A stretch of 64,000 bases of DNA from Doryteuthis pealeii (taxonomy: Eukaryota > Mollusca > Cephalopoda > Myopsida > Loliginidae), in assembly GCA_023376005.1 (NCBI GenBank), contig CM042181.1:26303694-26367693 (forward strand). Reading direction: 5' to 3'. Positions 25,421 through 38,127 of the stretch are shown here, piece after piece. Below the pieces are notes generated by a model. The model did no database searches. It had not been told where the DNA came from and saw only the letters and a program-made list of their open reading frames with translations. Every line of letters begins with the position of its first letter. Within the stretch, counting starts at the first letter, position 1. The position numbers and the translations under genes were made by a program.

Positions 25421-27690
25421 TAATCCCATACATTCTACTTTGTAGCTTTTTCAAACAAAACCCAACAGACCCTGCCCAATTTTTAAAAATAATAAAATGA
25501 AAGATAATTTTTTGTTGTTTGTCGAGTTGAAAAAAAAAAAAAAAGGATACTGGAGTATTTTGTCAGTCGATTTTAATCTCTTCAGAGTGATTAAAATTTA
25601 CATAAAAAGTACATTTCATCCATTACCTTCATTTAAAAATGATTTAAGTTCTTTACATACAAAAAGATGGGATTTCAAAATTGATCACATGTCTTTAAAT
25701 ATCCAATCACTTTTGTTTAAGATGAAAAAATATCCCACAGGCGTATATTTTTCTTAGTATGGTTCTTTGTTTCTCTCTCGCATTCAAATTAATATTAAAA
25801 ATAACGTGAGTGTGTATTAATATATTTAATTCTTTTTGCTCATACAAGCTGAGGAATTGTGGGTAAATTAGAAGGGGTTCTCCTGACCCTCCCCTTCCAC
25901 AAGATCTAACTTGTGGGTCGTCTGTTTTTTTTTTAATTATTTTTTTTTTTTTATTTTTTTAATGAACAAATATAATTGTGGCAATATGTTCAATAAGGGG
26001 AAGTACAAATTCCAAAGTATTGTGTGGGTGGTTTCTGTATGCCCTGTGGTCTGTCGGTCCTTCTCTGAGGATGTCTGGGAAAAAGGAAAATAAATAATAT
26101 ATAATTATAATAATAATAATAATAAATTAATAATGAGAGATAGAGAGTTAAATTCAAGATTATTATACTTTTTACATATTGAACTATTTCGCAATAGCTC
26201 TTAATAAAACATATCAACCATTGTAATAATTTAAATTATTTATTACTGTGGGCATATCACAGGTCCTGCTAGTATATATTAATACGGATGGTTCCTTAAT
26301 CTTCTGCCGTAATCTTTTAATACCCCTCTGGGTTAAAAAGATTGTCCCAACATCGTCCAAAATGAAAATGTAAATACTGATTATGGGTATCGCTTATCTG
26401 CGGAATTCTTATTTCTTATGAGTGTCGTCACCTCAGCTAAATAATAGGGACAATTCCGTGTTTATTTTATAGAGAAAGGGGAGTAAAGTAGGACATGCCT
26501 TACCATAGAAAAAAATGTAATAAGAAAAGAAAAAGAGTGGGTGAAAATAGTAGAGAGGGTGTAACAAACGCCGGAAAATGCATAAACGTAATCTGTTTTA
26601 ATTGAACTTAAGAAAAGGAGAATAAAAATTTGTAGAGAGAGTTAAATCAAAATAATTATCTCTTTCACTAGTTGAACTATTTTTTTTTAATTAGCTCTTA
26701 CGTAAACGATTAATTAAACGTTATATTAATTTATCATACTGTGGATATATATACGGTTGCTTGCTGAAGTAAATATATATATATATGAATATGTAATGTA
26801 AGAAAATGAAAATTGCATCTCGATATCTTTCTGCATTGTTCTATATTATTTCCGAGTTCGACAGATTTTCACTGAGTCGATAAGAAATACCTGAAGCAAC
26901 AGCCCAGATGACACATTGTTCAAAACACTTGTGTATATAACAATAAAATGAGGACTACAGATCTGAAAATTCTAAATTTAAAATACAAGATTATTTCAAG
27001 TCTCATCTAAAATTCAGACAAAAAAAACAACTCTACTTACTTTAGAAATCCCTTGTAACACCCCCACAATATATAATTTATATATATATTATATATAATA
27101 TAATCATATAATTTCTTTTTACAAATAGACATGCATCTCGATTGATTTGATCCAAAACGGATTGGAAATATATGCAATCATTAAGCACTATCTTGAACAG
27201 TTTTATCAATTTCCTTACTCTGATATATATCTATATTAATTTTATAAATTATATATATATATATATTATATTAATAATATATATAACAAATGTTTGGATT
27301 ATTCCTGTTAACACCAAGAGCTACTCAGAAGTGTAATGGTACGCATACCAGTGCTGTAATGGTGAGTTTCTTAAGTTGTGTAAATGTAAAAATGGACAAA
27401 ATGCAATAAAATCTTTCCGAGCGCGTTGTTTATATTATTTTCTGTTCACATGCCCGCGTGATGCAATCATTTTAAAAACAAGCATAAGAAATATTTTGGA
27501 ACTTGAATCAGAACAACAAAGCCTATGCATAAAAACACGTTTTGCTGATTGGTCTGTGGCACATTGTAGGGAAAAATCACTCGCCTAATACACCACAGTT
27601 CGAGATTAGTTTGGACTATGAACGAAAGGTTGAATATCTGATAGTAACTTTATCAAATTCCAAGAGGAAATAGTTGATTATCTGCATCTA
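25420..27690. other. AT-rich non-coding with decayed repeats
   Basis: It contains T runs at 25925-25960, (TAA)n at 26106-26126, repeat pieces 26127-26272, 26360-26455 and 26626-26760 (see 59240-59540), and (TA)n tracts near 26760-26785, 27070-27105 and 27250-27290. No exon with splice sites continuing the cadherin frame was recognised. Confidence 0.55.
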
Positions 27691-27699
27691 TTTCGGACT

Positions 27700-28060
27700 G
27701 ATTGTCCTCATCTTCATTGTATTACTACTGTTACAACGTTTCGGCCCGGATATTGATGCCCCCTCCGGCCTTCTTCAATGTATTTCTGAGTGTCGCTCGG
27801 GAACCTTTCTGGACCGGGACTTTCTATGTTCGTAGCGAGAACCTTCCTGTCGTATTCGGGCAGCCAAAGCGGGAAACTTTAACCTAACCCTTATTTCGAA
27901 TCCTCAGGGGGTATCTTGTGTTAAATTATCTTTCTATTGTAACTTGCGCCTTGTCAGGATTGAACCTGGAAATCCTTTAGAGAATAACTGTCATTTAGAA
28001 CTGTCTTAGCCTAAATACCTTATCCCACTTAGGCCGTGGACCAACTGTCAATACTACATC
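27700..28060 (+). repeat. Dispersed repeat shared with 60400-60700
   Basis: Shared pieces are listed under 60400-60700. This copy is the longer and less AT-rich of the two. Confidence 0.6.
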
Positions 28061-28199
28061 AACATCAAACACTCAATCTAAAACATTCAGAACGAAAATG
28101 CATCACAAAATAGGAACTTTTAAAAATTTACACAAGGAACTCAGTATTTGATTTGAATTCAGATTTTCTTTCTTCTGGACCGGTTGTCATAGCAAGGCT

Positions 28200-29010
28200 A
28201 AAGAGCCCAGTGTACCCTTACTATTTTAGAACTGGAGCCTCACCATCAGATGTTAGAGCTTAGTGTCCATGCCCGGATACACATTGGGGGTTTGTTGTCT
28301 TAGACCGGCGACAGGGGGTTAATCAGATTTGATTTAGTGATTTAGTATATAATTGTATACTTACTGATTGTGAAGAGAGGGTTAACAGCTGAAGCGACGC
28401 TTTGGGTCAGCACCCTGGTGCTCTACTCGCCTCAAAGTATCGCCTTCGAATTGTCATGTTGATTTCGCCGAGGTTCTCGTTCAGGCCCTTCATCGGCCGC
28501 GCGGAACGTACATATTCAAGGACGGCAAAAAAAAAAAAAATTTAAAAATACATTTTAAATTTAGCCGAACCAACAAAACAAACAAAACACATCTTTCCTT
28601 TATTCCCCAGGGTGTGGGTACCCCCACTTTGGGTGGACTGATTTTACCTATTCACTACAAAGTATTCTAAAAGTTTTTGAAGTTTTTATTTAATAGGTTG
28701 GTTGGTTGGCTGGAATTAAGGCATACTACGACATTTGCAATTTGAAAGAATACGATCGGCGACAATCCATATAGTTGCGTTTGGACTGATCGGGAATGGG
28801 GTCTTCCAATCGCCCGTCTAGCCCAATGCCCAAAGCGGACCTATTGCATGTCACGGATCCAACTCATAGAACCCACAAGCCACCACAATCTTGTCCTCAG
28901 ACATTACGGGACGTTCACCCACAGACACAGGGCTCTTACGGGGGTGGTGGGGTGGTCCTACCCCTATGCAGAGGGCCAGTCGGCGTTATTCTATCTCTGC
29001 CGACAGAAAA
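28200..29010. repeat. Fragments of dispersed family A
   Basis: 28225-28300 ('ggagcctcaccatcagatgt') and 28780-29010 ('cccatgcccaaagcgg', 'catgtcacggatcc', 'cacgggacgttcaccc', 'ccctatgcagaggg') match family A copies. The sequence between is unassigned and contains an A run at 28528-28541. Confidence 0.5.
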
Positions 29011-29774
29011 AAAAAAAACAAGATCTTTTCAGAGAGTAACTCAAAATGTTTCTGTATTTATCAATCTTATAATATTGAAACTAATTTGACCACAAAAGAA
29101 CTGAATTATTACTATCCCATCACTTTTGTTAAGAATGAAAAAATATATCTCAGGATATTTTTTTTATTGCGTCTGTGTTCCCATTACTAGCAAACAAATG
29201 GGTTATCTCACGAATGAGCTAGATTAGCCAACAATTGTTTCTGAGTTTCGTCCGCATCTCACTGGGCGCTGCCCGCACTAATACTTATTGGCATTGTGCC
29301 ACAACTAGAGCTAACGTTTTGTAAAATATCTACTTAACAAAAAAATGGTTAATAATAATAATTCTATTATATTAATTTAATGGGCGATTGGGTGGTATTT
29401 CCGTTATGTAACATTACTACGTCACAATATATCTTAATGATTGCATAAGTCTATTAATGGGTATTTAATTATAGTCAAAAAATCGTTAATAGATAGAAAT
29501 AAAGAACCCTGTGTTATATGCACTCAAAATTTGAATTTAAGCAATTCTAAAAATTGTTTTTTTAAACCTCATCTTTTTTTTTTCTAGTTACAAGAAGTTT
29601 AAATTAAAAAGTTTACAAATAAGTAGATACCTACAATTTTGTGTAAAATTATGGCTGCGCAAATATTCAAAAATATTAATAATAGATGTTACGCAACATT
29701 TTTAATTGAAATGAGACAGAACTAAGTTTTCATTTCCAGTTGTTTATATTTGTTTATCATTTAATAAATTTGAT

Positions 29775-29935
29775 GAAAAAAAAAACAATAACAAAAAACA
29801 AAAAATGGAAAAAGAATAAAAAAATAGAAAAGGAAAAAGAAAGAAAAAAGAAAGAAAAAAAAAAAAACAAAAAAAAAAAAAGAAAAAAAAAAAAAAAAAA
29901 AAGAAAAAGAAAAAAAAAAAAAAAAAAGAAGAATG
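29775..29935. repeat. A-rich low-complexity tract
   Basis: About 160 bp of nearly pure A with occasional G and C. The Lys-rich and Phe-rich frames across it are not genes. Confidence 0.95.
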
Positions 29936-30347
29936 ACAGTTCGAATTTCAAGTGAATATTTTGAAAATTTTGCCTATATTTTTTTTTGTTAATCCATGTT
30001 AGGAAACTTAATTCGTTTCCATTGAAGAGGCCGACAAAATTATTAAAATAGAAATTGATGAAATTAATAAAATTGAACAAACTATTGTGAAACAAAAGTC
30101 TAACAAGATGCGCGGCCAGACGCTTTTGCACGCAACAGGTATTAAAAGCGAATCTGCCCTACTATTCACTTATACTCATAGAGAAGTGATGGATTCATGC
30201 ATTTCCTAGGGGAAGTGAAGTACAAACTTGGCTTAATTAAAGCCCATTTTTACACCGATAAGCATTACGCCAGGTACTCCCCTCGCCAAAGAGAAATGAA
30301 GGAAACCAAGGAAGATAAAAACGTCAAAATATACAAAAAAAATCGGG

Positions 30348-30352
<5 letters not shown>

Positions 30353-30406
<54 letters not shown>

Positions 30407-30753
30407 GAATTTCTAAGAAAGAATGAAAATGTAATTAAGAAACGGTGTAAAAGTCATAGGAAAGACGCCAAACAGAAAATGAAGGAAAAGGATTGGAGAA
30501 AGAAAGAAAGAAAGGGGTTTAAAGGAATGAGGAAGAAAAGGTTTAAAGGAATGAGAATAGAAAAGTAAAAATAAAAGGAGAAAATTAGAGAGATAGAAAA
30601 AACAACCAAGATGCAGAGAGAGAGAGAGAGAGAGGAAGAGAGTGAGAGAGAGAAAGAGAGAGAATGGGAGTAAACAGAGGATAAAAATGAAAGCAGGCAA
30701 AAAAAAAGCTGTTTCTACGTGTGCACACACACGTGTGTATGATTATATATATG

Positions 30754-30791
<38 letters not shown>

Positions 30792-30808
30792 GTGTGTGAA
30801 CTTGTATC

Positions 30809-30892
<84 letters not shown>
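30353..30892. repeat. Cluster of (GA)n, (TA)n and (GT)n tracts
   Basis: GA tracts at 30353-30410, 30616-30662 and 30820-30890, with (TA)n at 30747-30784 between. The surrounding 30197-30570 frame is lysine/arginine/glutamate rich only because of purine-rich sequence. Confidence 0.9.
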
Positions 30893-30893
<1 letters not shown>

Positions 30894-31184
30894 AGCTCTT
30901 CCCGAGTGTTACATCCCTCTCACCCCCCAAACTTTGGAGTTGTCTATTCGCCAACTAAGCTGATTGACTGGTTTTCCTATGTTGGCACAGCATTGGACCT
31001 GTTTCAAATTTGAATAAACGAAACGTCACAAGAATGGAATTTAGGAAGGTCAGGTGATTTCTTAAACCAGATCAGCTAAACAGCAAACTTTGCCCTTTCA
31101 TAGTACTTAAATCAGAACGTGTTCACGCTAGAATCTAATGTCATGTGACTAAATCTCATAGCCAATGTCTTCTGTATCTATGCA

Positions 31185-31246
31185 CAGATTTTGATCACTA
31201 GTTCGATTTGTCAATACAGAAATATCGAACTAGTGTTCAAAATCTG
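31185..31246. repeat. 23-bp stem hairpin with one mismatch
   Basis: Arms 31185-31207 and 31224-31246 (cagattttgatcactagttc plus gat, and its inverse with one mismatch), with a 16-nt loop. Confidence 0.9.
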
Positions 31247-31772
31247 TTAAGTGAAAAGAAAACGACCCTTAAAAAAATAAATAAATAGATTCGTCTAAAC
31301 TTCATTGAAAATAAATATAAAAGGACCAATGATCTGGTATCCCGAGTAAAATTATCTTATTTTTATCCTATCAGCTCCGTGAGGATTCTGGATGCCGTCT
31401 AGAGGACTTAACGAGTGTGATAGCTAAAAATGAATATAAAAAGACTAGTGATCTGAGTAAAATTAGTTATTTACCGAGCTGATGGGATTATCGATTTTAT
31501 TCAGGATCTCAGATTACTAGTCCTTTTATATTTAATTCCTCTAGTGTCCCAAAAGCTAAAGAGAACTGTTGAATGTCACTGGATCACTTAGTTCCCAAGT
31601 CATAGACACCTCAGCCACCACAATCCTGTCCTCAGACATTAAGAGTCTCCACCCACATCCAACAGAATTAATCAAATATAAATGAAATGGAACAAACTAT
31701 TGTGGAATAAAAGTCTAACAATACTTTTTCTTTGGCCATTGGGACACTAGAGGACTTAAATGATACGTTTTG

Positions 31773-31808
<36 letters not shown>

Positions 31809-31949
31809 TACTCCTTTTGAGTTTTCACATCAGCATTAGCTGATGGTCTTTCACTGGAGTCTGAGTGACAGCAAGTCTCCTCAGGTCTTATTATTATTAT
31901 TATTATTGAATGAGTGAAGGAGAAAGTGTTTTTCTCTGGGAGAGTGTAG

Positions 31950-32130
31950 TGGGAATACTGTTATACCCGAACAGCAGCGTATAAGAACCCGGCTGTGTCT
32001 GGTCTACCTAGATTGAACGAGGCAGGAGTAACGCGGTACCGTCTCGATTCAGGTGTCTGAATGTATAAAAAGTCGTGTGGGCTGTGAGATTAATAAAAGG
32101 ACGAATTTTCTGCATCGTTAGAATAAGCTG
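31950..32130 (+). repeat. Dispersed repeat shared with 21915-22130
   Basis: Both copies contain 'acccggctg', 'ggtct/ggcct', 'tctcgattcaggtg', 'aataaaa', 'ggacgaattttctgcatcg' and 'ttagaa-aagc'. SINE-like, class unknown. Confidence 0.65.
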
Positions 32131-32230
32131 AAATTTTCGCCTCGGACTTAAAGAAATGACCTTATACCATCAATGAATTTAGAAGTCGCCTGTGTTACCA
32201 ACTTTGCAGGTGATTTTTTGGCTTAGTCGT

Positions 32231-32298
<68 letters not shown>
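32231..32298. repeat. (GA)n microsatellite next to exon 20 donor
   Basis: An uninterrupted ga run of about 68 bp that begins 38 bp inside the intron after exon 20. Confidence 0.95.
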
Positions 32299-32301
<3 letters not shown>

Positions 32302-32335
32302 AAAATAAAAATAACAGATTGAAATAATTAATTAC

Positions 32336-32432
32336 CTGAGTTTCGAAATTTTTCAAACTTGGTGGTGACATGAAATCTGTTGGTTCATTAGCCAAATGGT
32401 GAAGTCTATATTGGTTCAAATATTTTGTGTAT
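32336..32432 (-). CDS. Cadherin exon 20: start of cytoplasmic tail
   Basis: A 97-nt exon whose first base completes the Arg codon after the transmembrane helix, so the chain reads WSR then YTKYLNQYRLHHLANEPTDF and MSPPSLKNFETQ. It leaves in phase 0 at a gtaatt donor. The polypyrimidine tract is a long T run and a (GA)n tract lies just downstream. No later exon was recognised to the left. Confidence 0.85.
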
Positions 32433-34053
32433 CTGAAAAAAAAAAAAAAAGAAGATTTCCAGAATTTTAAGGATTCAGAATAATACTTAAAGGTGAAGAA
32501 CAATAATAAAAGAAATACAGTGGTACCTTGACTTACGAGTGCCCCAGTGTATGAGTTTTTTTTTGAGTTACGAGTTCTCAATCGGTTGATATTTTGAGGT
32601 ACGAATAAGCTTCAGATACGCTCATGTTGATAAATAAACACTATTTATGTTTCCAAATTTATCATGCCAAAAAATATTATTCCTAAAAAGTAAACATTGA
32701 AATATTACAGTACATAATTCCTTACATTCTTATATATTCCTGTTTACTAGTAATAACTATAATTATGCTATCTTCATTGATTTCGTCAAGAGGGAAGACT
32801 TTCTGAATGATCGATTTGAGATTTTCCGCACAACCTTACCTGCAATTTTACTCATGATAGATATTACATTTGCATGTCATATCATATTTAATAGTAACCA
32901 TTTTAAAGTAGATTTGTCTCACTCAACCACCGCCTTCTAGTTCCCATATGATAAAAAGGGTTGGGGCTTGTCATAGGGGCAGTAGTGCTGTGACAATCAT
33001 ATAGATGCTAGGACTTGACATAGCCAGCTGATTGTTCGGAGGGAGCCTCTCCGACCGACAGTCTAGCCTAAGTAAGGGCCAAAGTGGTATTGCATGTTAT
33101 GGACTAGTCATCCACCAGGATTCCGTCCTCAAGCATCACGGGTCGCCACACACGGGGGTGTCTAACCCCTCTGCAGGGGTGTAATCGGTGTATTCTAAAG
33201 CCCCACCGACAGGGCTAAGGGAGATTTTGAGAGTAGATTAACCATAGAGAAATGAGATTTGAATCGAGATTTGAAAATAACAGGCAAACTGAAGAATATT
33301 CAAAATGTTCGCGGTTCAGAAGGTTCAAAAAATGAGAATATGTACCCTTGAATTTTAGCATCGATTTATCAATGTAATAATTTCCTGACATCAATGTAAG
33401 AGAACGGACTCAACTTGGACGGCTCAAGGGAACGGGCTCAACTTGGCCAGCCTATGGGAAAGGACCCAACTTGGACAGGCCAAAAGGAACGGGCCCAACT
33501 TGGCCAGCCCAAGGAACGGGTTCAACCTGGCCACCCAAGGGAACGTGCTCAACTTGGCCAGCCCAAGGGAACGGGCACAACTTGGCCAGTCCAAAAGAAC
33601 GTACATAATTTAACCAGTCCAAAAGAACGGCGTAAAAGAACGTACTCACCTTGACCATGTAAAGAGAACAACGATGATTCCAATAAGACAGAGAAGAATG
33701 ATGATGGCGGCCAGAGCAACAAGTGCTGCCCAGGGGTCATCCATCCACCAGATATAACTTTTTGTCCTCATCACTGAAGTCTGTGGTAAATATCCAATGA
33801 TTTCAGAATCTTTTTCTTTTATTCCAATGTTGTCACTTATTTTGCCTTTGACGTCTTGACTGGAAAGAGAGAAAAGAAAAAAAACGAAATTAGAGGAAAT
33901 GAAGATGGCAAACTGGTGTGAAGACGGACACGAAAGACGGACAAATGTTCATTAAAGATTATAGATTATTATCAGAGACATTAAACGAAAAGTTGCTAAT
34001 AGAAATCTGATGTAAGAAAATAGTAATAGTACCTATTACTATTTTCGCCCCCC

Positions 34054-34090
<37 letters not shown>

Positions 34091-34161
34091 TGTGGTGTGT
34101 GTGTGTCAACGGTGCTTGGTAACTGTCAGTTTCTCGCCAGTGCGATCATCTCTCTCACACA

Positions 34162-34195
<34 letters not shown>

Positions 34196-34298
34196 GCTCC
34201 GAAAATAGTAACAGTACCTCCTACATCAGATTTCTCACCTGTGCGATCATCTCTCACAAACACAAACACACACACACACACACACATATTATATATAA

Positions 34299-34337
<39 letters not shown>

Positions 34338-35155
34338 GCGTGCATCTGTCATATAACGGCCTGCTTTTACTCATAATAGTTGTTACATTTGAATATCATT
34401 TTTATTACAACTATTATGGGACGGAAGCAGTAATATAAAAAGCTATCAAATAAAAACGAACATAGGTGCATAATATCAAGTGGAAAAGAAAGAAAGAAAG
34501 GAAGAAAAAGAACTAAAAAAATGAAAAAGAAAGAAAAAGAACGAAAAAAATGAAAAAAGAACAAAAAAAATGAAAAAAAAATGAACGAAATAAAAAAGTG
34601 ACGATAAAATTAAAAAAACAAATAAAAAAAAACAAAAAAACAAAAAGAAAAAAGACCCGAAAGAAGTTTTCAGTTTGAATGACACTATATCTGAAACAAT
34701 TATTTGCAAATTGCAGAATCAATGAGATGCGTTCATAATACAACAATAAAAAAATAAATAAATAAATATAAATGAAATGAAAAATGTACCAACCAATTTT
34801 CAAGTCTCCAAATTTCTAAAGTATATCGAGCTTCAAAAATCGCATTTATCGTTTTTGTTTAAAATCATAAAAATCTGCCTCAATGGATGAATATCCGAAA
34901 AGAATATCCAAAAGAAATCTGTCTTGACAAGTCCAGGACTTCAAATGTAATCAGGTCTTGATTTTACTAAATTGATATTTTTTTACCTGTGGTGGATTGT
35001 GTGTAGGCTGTGAGATTTGTTGAGGGAGAGGGTGAGAGAGGGGTAGGGTTGTTTTGCCTTATTGCAACTGGTTTGACCACAGTGCGGCGGAGTTAACATT
35101 GTGGGTCAGGAGGTTAGGCTTAGTTGAAAGGAATAGGTGAGGCCAAAAAGAAAGT

Positions 35156-35233
<78 letters not shown>

Positions 35234-35427
35234 AGAAGGCCAGTGTTGATGCATGCCGGGAAGGGGTGAGACACTTTAAGTTTTGTACGCATGCGTATAA
35301 AGAGTGAAAAAAAGAATTGTCAGCTGCAGATTGAAGTGAGATGACGAAAGAGGAGGGGGAAGACAAGAGGAAGGACGTATAGCAAAGAGAGGTAAAAAAT
35401 GTCTTTTTCGTTCGGTGATTGGTTGGG

Positions 35428-35498
<71 letters not shown>

Positions 35499-37774
35499 GA
35501 AATTGGGGATGGGGAAAACATTAAGGAATCTTTCTGCTACAACTATTTCCAGAAGATGTTTGCATAGGTTTTTATTTACATTCTTATTAAGAGTAAATAC
35601 CATTTTAATAAAAGACGAAGGCGTTGGTTGGATTCCAGTCACGTTGAACGTAAAAACCAAAGACCATCCCCCAAATAATTAAAAAAAAAAAAACAACTTT
35701 GAAAATTACCATTTTCATTTTTTAAATATTGTGCAAACTTTTGTGTCAGTCCTTGACCAAAGGATTTCTGGCGCCCCGGCCAAGTCTGAAAATTGGCGCC
35801 CTGGGCAAGTCTGAACATTGGCGCACTGGGCAAGTCTGATCATTACCCCCCCGGTAAATCTGAACATTGACACCCTGGGTAAATCTGAACATTGGCGCCC
35901 GGGGCAAGTTTGAACATTGACACCCTGGCAAGTTTGAACATTGACGCCCTGGGCAAGTTTGAACATTGAGCCCTGGGCAAGTTTGAACATTGGCCCTGGT
36001 AAATCTGAACATTGGCGCCCTGGGCAAGTTTGAACATTGGCGCCCTGGGCAAATCTGAACATTGGCACCCTTCAAAGTGTAGTATTATCTATTTGTTGTA
36101 GTGTAAGGAAAATAAATTTGCATCCTAAATGTGTGTTTCAATTTAATTAAAATCAAATCTTAGAACCAGGAGACAACATTCCACCCCACCCTGGACTCTT
36201 GGCTGAAAAAATGGCCGTTAAACAAAGAGTTTAAAAATAATAATAAAACCTAAAATTTAAGGTTAGAATTTGAATACATTTAAACTTTGAATTATAATCG
36301 CCACTGACTTTTTATGACATCTTTATTAGGACTTTTGTCCTATAGAATTATTGAATAATATTGAGTTGAATATATCGTTTCCGTGAACAGTATCTTATTA
36401 TAATGGAGATTGTGTGTTTGTCTGTATGTAACCGAAACTATATTACTATACAAGTCACAATTCCCTTTGTTATTTACACCACATTCTCCATGATTTTATT
36501 TTGTATTTCTTATTTAAATCTCAATTATTAGTAAAATTGTTTTACATCATTAAGACTGTTAACAATATCTACGTACTAATAACATGCAATTGTATTTATA
36601 TATACAACAAAATAGAGGTTCACAGTGTGAATGGGAAGGCTAATTTGCATATTGATCTTAAAAATTTGATTTTTAATAAATATATACTTAGTATTATTGA
36701 TTTCTAATTGTTTGGTTTTATCTTATTGAATATGAGCAAAAATTTCGGGGATAAATCTTAAAAGAAATCCATTAACAAGAAGAAATAACTGTAATATTAT
36801 TCTTTACTTCTTATTTTAACTAAATAGTTAAATTAGGAAAATTTACCACTGAAAAACGGGAGTAATGAAAAATGATGGAAGAGTTAATTTCAAAGTTGTT
36901 CTATTTTTCGATTATACCCCCTCTGTTCCAAATATTTTTATCTGAATTCTTATTCAGTTTCATTAGCCTTTCTAATTTAACATGATATTTCATTATATTA
37001 TATCTTAAATGCTTGCACCCGGAGGGTGCATATATTTGCTAGTAAATATAAGAACAATTTACGATGAAGTAATAACAAAGATCTTTTGCCTTTGTTCTTT
37101 GAACAGTAGAGAAATTGTCTCTTTCCTCGCCATAGCCATTTTACAGTGCATCAATCTCAAAAGATTACTGAATATATTGAAAGATAGAATATGGTTCACC
37201 AAAGGATACTAGTTAAAGCCAGATAAAGGATTACACTTTGTGATTATAGGGAGACAAAAACCAATTGACTCCCCTGGAGAATAGGCGTGTCCGTTAGGCG
37301 CATGATTATTTTAGAAATCAATTCACCCAGAATTGGAACCTCAGCACAACACGCTATTTAACGTCATATCCAGGTCAATAGGACCCTCAGCCACCGTCTT
37401 CTAGCACATATATGATAAAAAAAGGTTGGGTTTGCCATAAGGGTAATAGGATCGGGACAATTATATAGGTGCTAGGGCTTGATGTGACCAGCCGATCGAT
37501 CGGAAGGGACCTCTCCGACCGACCGTCTAGACCAAGTAAGGGTCAAAGTAGAGTGTTGCATATGGACTGCTCAGCAATAAGGATTTTATCCTTAAGTATC
37601 ACGGGTCGGCACCCTCGGCCAACATTTGGCCCCAATGTGGGATTTTACTGCAGTCAGCCCCAGCCGAGAGGGCTTGAAAATCTAGACATGAAGAAATAAT
37701 TGTCCATCGTTCTGGCTACATTAGTTGTGTAATCAAAAGGAACTCTGGACTGAACTCACAAAAAAAAAAAAAAA

Positions 37775-37806
<32 letters not shown>

Positions 37807-38056
37807 AAAAGCAGAGGAATAATAATAATAAAAAAATAAGAAAACAAAAATAAGGAAAAAAAAGTGAAAATTTGCTGTTCTTACCAGTCAAGCAAGGTGA
37901 GGTGAGAATCCTGGGTAAATATATTTACTGTAAGAGTGTAGCAGTCGGTGGTGTAGGGGTTATGTGGGAGGGGTGGGAATTAGTTCAAAAAGAAAGAAAA
38001 GTCGGGCAGAGCAAGACGTTTTAAAATAAAGGAGTGTTTTATTCATCAGCGCGCGC

Positions 38057-38127
<71 letters not shown>

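Noticed and set aside
30197..30568. Lys/Arg/Glu-rich frame resembling a nuclear protein
   Set aside because: Composition follows directly from purine-rich microsatellites; no conserved motif or splice context.
35106..35660. 184-residue open frame
   Set aside because: Ser/Leu repeats from two (GA)n tracts, no splice or domain support.
35746..36075. Possible repeat protein or CRISPR-like array
   Set aside because: Units are directly adjacent without spacers and open in several frames; a eukaryotic minisatellite.
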